From Pseudomonas sp. FP2196 (lineage in GTDB: Bacteria > Pseudomonadota > Gammaproteobacteria > Pseudomonadales > Pseudomonadaceae): 64,000 nt of DNA. A program made the position numbers and the translations under genes. The notes beneath the pieces are model-generated. The model was not told where the DNA came from. It saw nothing but the letters and a program-made list of their open reading frames with translations, and ran no database searches. The stretch is from NCBI RefSeq assembly GCF_030687715.1, contig NZ_CP117445.1, forward strand, positions 2,717,501 through 2,781,500, read 5' to 3'. Positions 38,810-47,004 of this stretch are shown here, piece by piece (positions within the stretch are counted from its first letter, which is position 1; each line of letters starts with the position of its first letter).

Positions 38810-41800
38810 ATGGAAGGTATGAGCTATTTTCCTCGACATCTTCGTGTCATCAAAGTTGAAGAAACGGCCGAAAAGCTCGATGAGCAAGCACTGATCGAGA
38901 TTCAAGGTCCGAAGGTCATCTTGGGTGAACCCGGAATGGGTAAGAGCGAACTGATCCGCGAGATTGGTCGACGTTTGGAAGTCAAGATCATCTCCGCAAC
39001 ACGTTTCATGAACCACGCCCGTCCAGAAAGCCTGGTCGTCGCCGGGAAGCCTTTGCTTATCGACGGACTCGACGAAGCCATGGCGCGTCGCGAGGGCGAC
39101 GCGGTGGACTTGATCTTCTCGAAGCTAGAGGAAGCGGGCTCACCCGATTTCATTCTGTCCTGCAGAGCCAGGGAATGGCAGTCGCGTAATGAAGGAAGCA
39201 TCCACGAAATCTATGATGCAGATCCCAATGTTCTGGTTTTGGAAGCGTTGTCTCGCGGAGAGGCTGAGGACTTCCTGAAGCATCGCTATCCCGATATTGA
39301 TGCTGCGAAGGTGCTCTACCATTTTGACGCGAATGGCGTCAGTGACTTGTATGCGAACCCGCTAACGCTGGGGTTGATTGGCCGAGTAGCAGAGACCGGT
39401 GCCGAGCTACCTCAAAGCCGCGCGGCGCTATTTGAGCGAGTCTGCGCGCTGATTTGGCCAGAGTTCCAGTCAGAAAGGCAAAAACTCGGATTTGGCCTTA
39501 TTACTCAAGAGCAGGCTCTTTGCGCAGCTGGAGCTCTTTGTGCCGGAATGCTGCTTGCGGGAGCCGATGCAATAAGCGAAGCGAGCCCCTCGCAGCTGCT
39601 TGCTGGTGACGTTCAGTTGGCTGATCTGTTGGCTCTGCCTGGAGCCGAAGTAGGAGAGCTTATCCTTTCCAGCAAGCTTTTCCAGACGATCGAGACTGGT
39701 CGCGCTGCACCGATTCACCGTGTAATCGCAGAATATCTGGGAGCTCGTTGGTTGGCCCAAGAAGCCAAAACCAATCGGGTGCAACGACGTTTGCTCAAAC
39801 AACTGAACGGCAGTGGCAACGTACCTTCCAGTTTGCGTGGCTTACATGCCTGGATCGCCTACCACAGCGCGTCGATGGCCAAAGACGTCATCACGGCAGA
39901 TCCTTTCGCTGTGTTGCGTTATGGAGACGACAGCAGGATGACGTCCGAGCAAGCACAATGCATGTTCCAGGCGTTGAACAAACTGGCAAGCAATGATCCG
40001 TTTTTCCGCGCTCAGGACTGGGAAAGTCGAGTTGCTGCGGGGCTTATGCACCCGAAGCTGATAGGTGAAATTCAAGCTTTGATTGCGACCCCTGACAGCA
40101 ACCGGCACCTGCGTTTTCTGCTGATTGAAGGTTTGAAGGGAACGGCAATGGCGAGCGACCTTGCAGACACGCTTGAATCGATTGTCTTCTCGCTCGAACA
40201 TCCTTACACCGACCGTGTCGCAGCCTCGAGTACCTTGATGGAGCACCGGGACAAGTCCTGGTGGCAAGCTACCGTTGTCAGCCTGGTCGACCAATGCACT
40301 GATGAAAGCGCGCGTCTTGCGCGCGATGTCATGCAAAAAATCGATTTCGATGTCACTGATGAAGTGCTAGTAATGACCTTGCTAACGAGTATGGAATTAA
40401 CTCGTTGCCCATTGTTCGGGCGTTCGTCCGGTAGTTCGCTCGATCTGTTCCACCACCGACGATTTGGACAGCGTCTGCCTATTGAACGCGTGCGTAATGT
40501 GCTCGATCTTTTCGCTGAATTTGCGATAACGGTAACGGGCCGGCATCACCGTGGTCCCGGCCAATTGGCGGAGCTGATTACCGTACTGGTGAAGCGTGCA
40601 ATCGATGCTAAAAGCCTCGACGCCGCTACGCTACCTGCGGTCTGGAACTGGTTGGGTGCCTTGCAGCAGTTGTCCGGCATGGCAAGTGCCGAAGCCAAAT
40701 CCCTCAAACATTACTTTGATGAAAATGAATCGTTACGGCGCGCCATTCAGTTGTATGCGCTTTATGTAGCACGCCCGAATACTTCATTTTGGCTAACCGC
40801 CTGTCTTCTGGACAGACGCTTGGTCGGATTGACCGGTGAAGACATCCTTTGGCAGTTGGAAGAAATGAAAGACCGGGACAATCAGGATGTTTCACACCGC
40901 GAAGACTGGCGCGACCTTATTAGGCTAGGACGTCAGCGTACGGGAATGAGCGCAGCAGAGCTTGCCAGGCGCTCAGGCTTTCAACGCGATGATCAGGAGC
41001 TTTATGCATTTATTCATCTGCTCGACAATCCCGAAAAGCCGATTTGGCAAATCGAAGACGAGCAAATGGCGGCGCGGGAAGAAGCACGCAAGCGCCGATT
41101 GCATGAGCAGGATCGCGCAGCACTCACGAGTGACAAAGCATCTCTACGCGCAGGGGAATTCAACCAGATCAACCGCCCGGCCTTGAGGTATCTGGGGCTC
41201 GATGATATGTCACTCGACCCTGTGAAAGGCCTGAACGCGCTCCAAAGTTGGCTCGGCGATACGCTGACTGAGGATGCGCTCGCAGGTTTGGAAGCAGTTC
41301 TCCATCGTAGCGACTTGCCAACACCCAGCGATGTCGCGAGAAGCTTTGCTGACGGAGAGCATTATGACGTTTGTTACTCGATCATGGCCGGTCTTCTTGA
41401 ACGACAACGCCTAGGCCTTCGGGTCGATGACCTGGCGGTTGATACACGCAAGGTGGGCCTTTTGTTGTGTCTTGATGAAGGTACCGTGTTGAATGGCAGT
41501 GAAGTGGGGCCGCTGCGAGAGAAGCTGCTGCGCTCGTTGATAGAGGACGAGCAGGATAGCGAGGGGTTCGCCAAGCTCTGGCTGGAGCCAACACTTGAGT
41601 CCGGTAAAGAGCATATTTGCGGTATGCACCATTTTTTCAATGAAGAGTGCTGGCATACCACCAGCGTTCGACTGTCAGGGCTATGGCTGATGTCATTGGA
41701 AACCCTGCATGAGTCCATTGAAGTCAATTTGATAGATCATCTGGCGCGCTCCGGCAACCTTTCTATGCTTGCACTGATTGCACAGCATCGAGAGCAATCT

Positions 41801-42880
41801 ACGCCAAGAAATCAGAGTCAACGGTTTAACTGGTTGGCAGTCGATGTGTTGACTCGGTTCGACCCCGCCAAACCAGAACTTTCGGGTATTGGTCGCCATC
41901 ATCCTGAATTCATCTGGCCCCTGAGAGATCGTTTCGCAAACAAGAATCGTGGTCTGATGTTGAGCGTCGAACAGGCAAAGTGGGTGATCGAACAGTTTCG
42001 TGGAAGTTGGCCCTTTGCAGAGTTGCCCCGAGTGGCCTCAGGGGATCAAAACCCGTATGACGCAACCCGTTTTCTCACGGCAATGATTGATCGTCTAGCC
42101 AATGACACCAGCGCACAATCCAGCGCCGCTTTCGACGTTCTGAACGCCAGCCCCCGCGACAGCTACAGCGATCTCATTCGCCATATGGCAGCGCAGCAAA
42201 GGCAGGCGAGAAGTGAAAAAGAATTTACCCCGCTTTTGCCCAAAAGCCTTGGAGAGCTACTGACAGAAGGGCATCCGTCCAATGCCGAAGATCTCAAGGC
42301 GCTAGTGATAGAAGAATTGGCGGATGCCCAGAAAGTATTGCTCGGCGACGAGTTGGATCAGTATCGTGATTTTTGGAGTGGCGACGTGCCCTTTGGTGAG
42401 AATCGCTGTCGCGATCGTCTCGCGGCTCTGATCAAAACCCCGTTGGAGCAATATGGGATCCGTCAACTGACTGAAGCCGACATGCCTGATACCAAGCGCG
42501 CAGACTTGGCGTTCGCTTACGACAGGATGCAATTGCCGATGGAGGTCAAAGGACAATGGCATCCCGATGTCTGGGACGCTGCGACAGGACAACTGGATAA
42601 ACAATATCTCATCGATTGGCGCTCGGAAGATCGCGGTATTTATTGCGTATTCTGGTTTGGAAAGCTGCCTGGGGCACCGACTAAAAACTTGAAAACCCCA
42701 CCTGCTGGTGTCAAAACGCCTGAGTCAGCCGAGGAAATGAAGGAGATTTTGATCAGTCGCATACCTGAACAACGGCGCTCGCACATCGACGTGGTAGTGC
42801 TCGATCTGACGGCAGGTCAGCCCAAGACCGACCCTAAACCCAAGGTGAAAGCGAAGAAAAGCCAATCTGGCTCTTCATGA
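38810..42880 (+). CDS. STAND/NACHT-like NTPase with C-terminal nuclease-like motif (candidate defence protein)
   Basis: 1356 residues from the ATG at 38810 (GGAG 10 nt upstream); a TTG at 38774 would add 12 residues but lies in the terminator. Walker A is GEPGMGKSEL (near 41), Walker B LLIDGLDEA (near 84) and sensor ILSCRAREW (near 115), as in NACHT/AAA-type STAND ATPases. A long helical, repeat-like middle region follows. Near 1230-1270 is a PD-(D/E)XK-like pattern: RADLAFAYD, then PMEVKGQWH, then YLIDWRS. The C-terminus is Lys-rich. Base composition is clearly lower in GC than its neighbours, and the gene stands alone between a terminator and a REP-like hairpin, which suggests horizontal gain. 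Inference: a single-protein phage sensor with nuclease effector. No experimental homologue was identified by eye. Confidence 0.85.
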   Translation: MEGMSYFPRHLRVIKVEETAEKLDEQALIEIQGPKVILGEPGMGKSELIREIGRRLEVKIISATRFMNHARPESLVVAGKPLLIDGLDEAMARREGDAVDLIFSKLEEAGSPDFILSCRAREWQSRNEGSIHEIYDADPNVLVLEALSRGEAEDFLKHRYPDIDAAKVLYHFDANGVSDLYANPLTLGLIGRVAETGAELPQSRAALFERVCALIWPEFQSERQKLGFGLITQEQALCAAGALCAGMLLAGADAISEASPSQLLAGDVQLADLLALPGAEVGELILSSKLFQTIETGRAAPIHRVIAEYLGARWLAQEAKTNRVQRRLLKQLNGSGNVPSSLRGLHAWIAYHSASMAKDVITADPFAVLRYGDDSRMTSEQAQCMFQALNKLASNDPFFRAQDWESRVAAGLMHPKLIGEIQALIATPDSNRHLRFLLIEGLKGTAMASDLADTLESIVFSLEHPYTDRVAASSTLMEHRDKSWWQATVVSLVDQCTDESARLARDVMQKIDFDVTDEVLVMTLLTSMELTRCPLFGRSSGSSLDLFHHRRFGQRLPIERVRNVLDLFAEFAITVTGRHHRGPGQLAELITVLVKRAIDAKSLDAATLPAVWNWLGALQQLSGMASAEAKSLKHYFDENESLRRAIQLYALYVARPNTSFWLTACLLDRRLVGLTGEDILWQLEEMKDRDNQDVSHREDWRDLIRLGRQRTGMSAAELARRSGFQRDDQELYAFIHLLDNPEKPIWQIEDEQMAAREEARKRRLHEQDRAALTSDKASLRAGEFNQINRPALRYLGLDDMSLDPVKGLNALQSWLGDTLTEDALAGLEAVLHRSDLPTPSDVARSFADGEHYDVCYSIMAGLLERQRLGLRVDDLAVDTRKVGLLLCLDEGTVLNGSEVGPLREKLLRSLIEDEQDSEGFAKLWLEPTLESGKEHICGMHHFFNEECWHTTSVRLSGLWLMSLETLHESIEVNLIDHLARSGNLSMLALIAQHREQSTPRNQSQRFNWLAVDVLTRFDPAKPELSGIGRHHPEFIWPLRDRFANKNRGLMLSVEQAKWVIEQFRGSWPFAELPRVASGDQNPYDATRFLTAMIDRLANDTSAQSSAAFDVLNASPRDSYSDLIRHMAAQQRQARSEKEFTPLLPKSLGELLTEGHPSNAEDLKALVIEELADAQKVLLGDELDQYRDFWSGDVPFGENRCRDRLAALIKTPLEQYGIRQLTEADMPDTKRADLAFAYDRMQLPMEVKGQWHPDVWDAATGQLDKQYLIDWRSEDRGIYCVFWFGKLPGAPTKNLKTPPAGVKTPESAEEMKEILISRIPEQRRSHIDVVVLDLTAGQPKTDPKPKVKAKKSQSGSS

Positions 42881-42947
42881 CGTACGGCTGCCTGCTCATT
42901 TGGTCGGGAGTAGGCTGATTCCGTAGCCTGAAGTAATAATCAAGAAT

Positions 42948-42990
42948 TTGTGGAGAGGGAGCTTGCTCCCTCTCCACAATTTTGCGTTTT
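42948..42990 (+). terminator. REP-like hairpin / terminator
   Basis: TTGTGGAGAGGGAGC-TT-GCTCCCTCTCCACAA is a perfect 15-bp inverted repeat followed by TTTTGCGTTTT. It lies between the convergent NTPase and GNAT genes and may stop transcription from both sides. The sequence is related to the GTGGGAGCGAGC repeats of Pseudomonas. Confidence 0.85.
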
Positions 42991-42997
42991 GTCATGA

Positions 42998-43450
42998 CTA
43001 ACTCAGCCTTTTTTCCATGATGACCGTACGCTCGGCCCCATGAAATTCATCGCGGATCCGTTCGAAACCCAGCGACGCGTAGAAACTCTCGGCGGTAATG
43101 GAAGAGGGTACGCGCAGGCGCTGAACGCCTCCCGTGATGGCAACTGATTGCAGGGTCGCCATCAGCATTTTTCCGATGCCAAGCCTTTGATGGGGTGGGT
43201 CGACAAAGACACTTCGCACCACATCCTTATCAATACTGGCCGTTGCAATGACGCACTGATTGATTGTCGCGACAAACACTCGACGTTGAATCAACAAGTG
43301 CAGGATCGCCGCAGGGGAAAAACCTTGCGCTACCTGTTCGATGATTGCTGGAGAATAGTCCTGAGCATTTGATTCATGCAGGGCCGCGACGACAACTCGG
43401 CTGATGGCCGAGGCATCGTCGTGGGTTGCGGCTCGAATCAGAGGATCCAT
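42998..43450 (-). CDS. GNAT-family N-acetyltransferase
   Basis: 150 residues starting MDPLIRAATHDDASAI, with TGGAG upstream. The acetyl-CoA motif is VFVDPPHQRLGIGKMLMATLQ (near 75-95), and AESFYASLGFER is the C-terminal block. It is a typical GNAT of unknown substrate. An upstream extension in the same frame has no better start and would overlap the thioesterase gene. Confidence 0.88.
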   Translation of the reverse strand: MDPLIRAATHDDASAISRVVVAALHESNAQDYSPAIIEQVAQGFSPAAILHLLIQRRVFVATINQCVIATASIDKDVVRSVFVDPPHQRLGIGKMLMATLQSVAITGGVQRLRVPSSITAESFYASLGFERIRDEFHGAERTVIMEKRLS

Positions 43451-43499
43451 TAAAGCGGCTCCAGGGTTTGCGTTACGTTCCGCGGCGGTGATGCAGGGC

Positions 43500-43994
43500 T
43501 TAACGCCCGTGCGCGGCGTTAGCCAGTTGCCCGGTATCGACCCGCACAAAAACCGAATCACCCACCGCGGTCAGTACTTCTCCTGCGAAGACCTCACAGA
43601 TCACCCGGGTCTTGCGCCCCACTTCCCCTTCGACTTTCGCCCGCAGGGTCAGCGTTACACCCATTGGCGTCGGCTTGATGAACTTGATGCCCAGGTTGCC
43701 GGTAACGCAGTCGATGCGGGGCAGGGTGCCGGGCTCGCGGTTCTCTGCACGGTAGTGATAAGCCATTGCCGTCCAGTTGGAATGGCAATCGACCAGCATC
43801 GCGATCAGTCCACCGTAGACCAGGTCCGGCCAGCCGCAGTATTTGGCGTCCGGCACATGCTCCGCGAGGACGTGCACGCCGTCTTCATGCCAATGGCTTT
43901 TTATATGCAGGCCGTGCGGATTGCTACCGCCGCAGCCGTAACAAACGCCTTGCGGCGCGGCGCAGTCTTGCAGTGAGGTGTCGAGGCTGGACAT
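43500..43994 (-). CDS. PaaI-like hotdog-fold thioesterase
   Basis: 164 residues from MSSLDTSLQD; a start 4 codons upstream (44006) is nearly as good. GVCYGCGGSNPHGLHI near the N-terminus and WPDLVYGGLIAMLVDCHSNW near 60 (the hotdog helix with active-site region) mark the PaaI/HGG-type acyl-CoA thioesterase group. It hydrolyses an acyl-CoA of unknown chain. It follows the 88-residue gene on the same strand. Confidence 0.85.
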   Translation of the reverse strand: MSSLDTSLQDCAAPQGVCYGCGGSNPHGLHIKSHWHEDGVHVLAEHVPDAKYCGWPDLVYGGLIAMLVDCHSNWTAMAYHYRAENREPGTLPRIDCVTGNLGIKFIKPTPMGVTLTLRAKVEGEVGRKTRVICEVFAGEVLTAVGDSVFVRVDTGQLANAAHGR

Positions 43995-44061
43995 GGGTGT
44001 GGTCATCCTGGAGTGGTGAGGCCGGTCAGGCGCATGCGGCATTCGGCGACGCGCCGATCCG

Positions 44062-44328
44062 TTATTGCTCGGGCGCAAGCCATGTATCGACGACCCGTCG
44101 ATCCAGCTCTTCCCAATACGCCATGCCCAATACCCGCGTGGTGTTCAGCCCGCGCAGATAACCGCGCAACTGATGGGCCGTGTCGCGAATCAGTTGTGGA
44201 TCGGCGCCGTCTTTGTCCAGCAACACGCTTTCGTACTGGACCAGGTATTCAGCCACTCGCTCGCGGAAATCGGGCAGAACGGCGTCGCGGATCAAGTCAA
44301 AGGTTCTCAAGGAGGCTTCCTCATTCAT
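44062..44328 (-). CDS. Conserved hypothetical protein
   Basis: 88 residues starting MNEEASLRTFDLIRDAVL, acidic and likely all helical, without signal peptide. The ribosome site is poor (AGAAAAAG). It precedes the thioesterase gene by about 70 nt on the same strand. Family not recognised. Confidence 0.7.
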   Translation of the reverse strand: MNEEASLRTFDLIRDAVLPDFRERVAEYLVQYESVLLDKDGADPQLIRDTAHQLRGYLRGLNTTRVLGMAYWEELDRRVVDTWLAPEQ

Positions 44329-44479
44329 CTTTTTCTAGTTGTGATTGAGTGTGTATCAGTCTGCCCGTCGGGCAACTATTGCTAGAAGTAATAGTGACCA
44401 TCAAGAAACGCAAGTTCTGCTTTGTCGGCAATCGGCGGAAAATCGCCTCCATTGAACACGCAGCCAAGGAATTTGCGCG

Positions 44480-45118
44480 ATGAAAACTCTGACTCGACTG
44501 GCCCTGGTCGCCCTGCTGATGGGCGCTGCCGCTGCACCGACCTACGCAGATGACGCCCGGTCGTGTCACTTTCAAACCATCACCGGCAGCAGCGCGACGT
44601 TGCAGCGTTCGCAAACCGTCGGTGTGCTGTACAGCGAAAACACCTTGGACAACCTGCAATACCTCGAGCGCTACCATGACATGGCGGTCAACGGCGCGAA
44701 AGATGCGCTGGACTCGCGGATTCGCGAAGCCTTCGTCAATAGTTCCGATCCGGAACTGGCGATTGACTGGTTGATGAGTTCTTTGCAACAGCAGTTCTTG
44801 TCCGTAACCGTCTACGACAGCCTTGATGCGTTGGTACAGGCCCACCCGGATGTTGTGGTGAAACTCGACACCTTCAACCGGCTGTTGACCCAGCGCAACA
44901 CTCTGGTCGAAGCGCGTTTTACTGCACGTTTCTACGACGCCGACCTGCAATACATCGGCAAGGCCGAAGGCTCGGTAGAAAAACAGCTGCCATCGGTCTG
45001 GGTCCATAACCAAGCGGCGGCGCAAATAGCCGCACAAATCGACAAACAGCGTGACTTGCAATTCAACGCACTGAAGCAGTTCGACAGCTCGCTCAAGGCG
45101 TTGGTCTCCGCGAGCTGA
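44480..45118 (+). CDS. Periplasmic protein of unknown function
   Basis: 212 residues with a Sec signal peptide (MKTLTRLALVALLMGAAAAPTYA, cleavage likely before DDARS) and AAGGA ahead of the ATG. The mature protein has one Cys and a mixed helical pattern, with no motif that I recognise. It is followed 86 nt later by a lipoprotein gene on the same strand, so the two may be expressed together. Confidence 0.82.
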   Translation: MKTLTRLALVALLMGAAAAPTYADDARSCHFQTITGSSATLQRSQTVGVLYSENTLDNLQYLERYHDMAVNGAKDALDSRIREAFVNSSDPELAIDWLMSSLQQQFLSVTVYDSLDALVQAHPDVVVKLDTFNRLLTQRNTLVEARFTARFYDADLQYIGKAEGSVEKQLPSVWVHNQAAAQIAAQIDKQRDLQFNALKQFDSSLKALVSAS

Positions 45119-45204
45119 ACACTTAAAACATAGATGGCAACGGCGGCGCCGTGAAGCTGGGCTGTTGCCGGTTGAACCGAATCTTTATTTTCAGGATTAC
45201 ACCG

Positions 45205-45546
45205 ATGCGTCCTTTATTCGTACCTGCCATGGCTTTTGCTTCCTTGTTGCTCGCGGGTTGCGCCTCCGCGCCGAACGACCCGACGCTGACTTTGCAGACC
45301 AGCAAGACGCCCGCGCAATACGCCGATTGTGTTGTGCCGAAACTGCAGGGCAGTGCGATGAACCCGACCGTCTCGCAAACCCAGCGCAGCTACCGGATCG
45401 TGGTGCCGAGCAAGGTGGCGGCGGACAACGTGCTGGAAGCCTACAAGGCCGGTAATGGCGGCAAGGTGTTTCTCTACGAGCGTCACCTGCTCGCCTCGAA
45501 TTTCATGCCATCGAGTTTTGAACGGGCAGCTCAGGACTGCATCTGA
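45205..45546 (+). CDS. Small lipoprotein of unknown function
   Basis: 113 residues with lipobox LLAGC at about residue 18, after MRPLFVPAMAFASL. The start is chosen for its AGGA ribosome site and its fit to the signal peptide. The mature part has two further Cys residues, near 40 and at the end, that could form a disulfide. It is followed by a strong terminator. Confidence 0.85.
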   Translation: MRPLFVPAMAFASLLLAGCASAPNDPTLTLQTSKTPAQYADCVVPKLQGSAMNPTVSQTQRSYRIVVPSKVAADNVLEAYKAGNGGKVFLYERHLLASNFMPSSFERAAQDCI

Positions 45547-45607
45547 TTTCGCCCGGTAACCGTATCTGACAGAGCTCCTTTGGTTGGCCGCAACCAACCA
45601 ATTCTTT

Positions 45608-45642
45608 GCCCCGCGCCGTCACTCGGTCGCGGGGCTTTTTTT
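45608..45642 (+). terminator. Rho-independent terminator
   Basis: GCCCCGCG (45608-45615) pairs with CGCGGGGC (45628-45635), followed by seven T. It ends the periplasmic-protein/lipoprotein unit and lies just before the convergent histidine kinase gene. Confidence 0.93.
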
Positions 45643-45678
45643 GTCCGTCGTTTGCTGACGTAAGCGGCGGGCGTCAGC

Positions 45679-46872
45679 TCAAACCCATTTGAACTGGGCC
45701 GGGAATCGCGCAATGAAGCGGGTTCCCGATTGGGTGTCAGAAGTGACGCTCAGGCTGCCGTTGTGCGCCGTCGCGATCTGCGACGCGATATAGAGCCCCA
45801 ATCCCAGCCCTTCATCGCGTTGCCCGGCTTCGGATCGCGAAAAAGGCTCGAACAGCAGTGGCATCAACCGCACTGGAATCGGCGTGCCCTGGTTGGTCAG
45901 CGTGATGACAATCTCGTTGTTCTCGGAACAGGCGGTGAGGATGATCGGTGTGCCGGTTGACCCATGAGTGACCGCGTTCCCCAGTAAATTGGAGAGCAAC
46001 TGGCTGATGCGCAAAGCATCGCAATAGACACCTGCCGGTATGTCCAGCGCATGCACAAAGATTGCCTGCGGATGGGAAGCCTGGACTTCTTCGAGTGTCA
46101 GCAGGAGCGTCTGCTGCAAGTCATCCACTAACTTTCGCTGCACCGGAATCCCGCCGCCCAGCCGTCCCCGGGCGAAGTCGAGGATGTTCTCGATCAGCAC
46201 GCCCATGCGCACAGAGCTGTGGCGGATCGCCGCCAGCAAATTGAGCGAACGCTTGTCTTCGGTTTTGCTTTCCAGCAGATCGGCGCTCATGCGAATGGCG
46301 CTCAGTGGCGTGCGCAGGTCATGTCCCAGTACCGCGATGAATTGCTCGCGCAGCCTGCCAAGCTCATTGGCCGTGTCCAGAGCGGTTTTGGTGGCTTGAA
46401 GATGACTTTGAGTGTCGAGACTCATGGCAATCAGTTGGGCAAATAGCGTGAGCGTCTTGGCGATGGCGGGTTCTTCAAGATTTGCCGGGAGCGAGTCGAT
46501 GGCGCAAAGCGTGCCGAAAAAATCACCGTTGGCTTTCACGATCGGAATGGAAATATAGCTCTCCAGTCCATAGGTTTTTGGCGTGTGATGCTGTGAAAAC
46601 ACCGGGTGGGCACTGGCATGGCCAAAAATCACCGGCTGTTGGTGTTGCCGGATCTCGTGACAGATGGTCGATTCGAGGACCAGTTCGCCGCCAGGCTTGA
46701 GTCCGAAATCGATCGAGTCGTCGACTGCGCACGCCACCCAGTTCTTGTCGGTGACGCGAGCAACCGCAGCGAAGCGCATGCCGGTGATGTGTTTGACCAT
46801 GCTCAGGATCACGGGCACCGTGTCAATGCTGCGGATGGCGTCGATGTCTGAGGCAAATTCTGGAGGAGGCAT
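45679..46872 (-). CDS. GAF-domain sensor histidine kinase (cytoplasmic)
   Basis: 397 residues without membrane segments. A GAF domain spans about 20-155 (GMRFAAVARVTDKNW; YISIPIVKANGDFFGTLCAID). The phosphoacceptor box is VLGHDLRTPL with His near 185, the N box LLSNLLGNAVTHG near 295, and the G2 box GLGLGLYIA near 360. The usual DxGxG G1 box reads TNQGTPI here. It senses a soluble signal or chromophore through GAF and phosphorylates a response regulator that is not encoded nearby. Confidence 0.92.
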   Translation of the reverse strand: MPPPEFASDIDAIRSIDTVPVILSMVKHITGMRFAAVARVTDKNWVACAVDDSIDFGLKPGGELVLESTICHEIRQHQQPVIFGHASAHPVFSQHHTPKTYGLESYISIPIVKANGDFFGTLCAIDSLPANLEEPAIAKTLTLFAQLIAMSLDTQSHLQATKTALDTANELGRLREQFIAVLGHDLRTPLSAIRMSADLLESKTEDKRSLNLLAAIRHSSVRMGVLIENILDFARGRLGGGIPVQRKLVDDLQQTLLLTLEEVQASHPQAIFVHALDIPAGVYCDALRISQLLSNLLGNAVTHGSTGTPIILTACSENNEIVITLTNQGTPIPVRLMPLLFEPFSRSEAGQRDEGLGLGLYIASQIATAHNGSLSVTSDTQSGTRFIARFPAQFKWV

Positions 46873-47004
46873 GGGGCGGCACTTCGAAATGATCTCGTTC
46901 AGAGACTATCTCTAATTGCCGGACATGACTAATTGGTGAGGCAAAAAAGGGTGCCGCGGATTTCCCGGGCGCCCTTTGCGGCGGTGCCGAGGGTGTTAAA
47001 CCAC

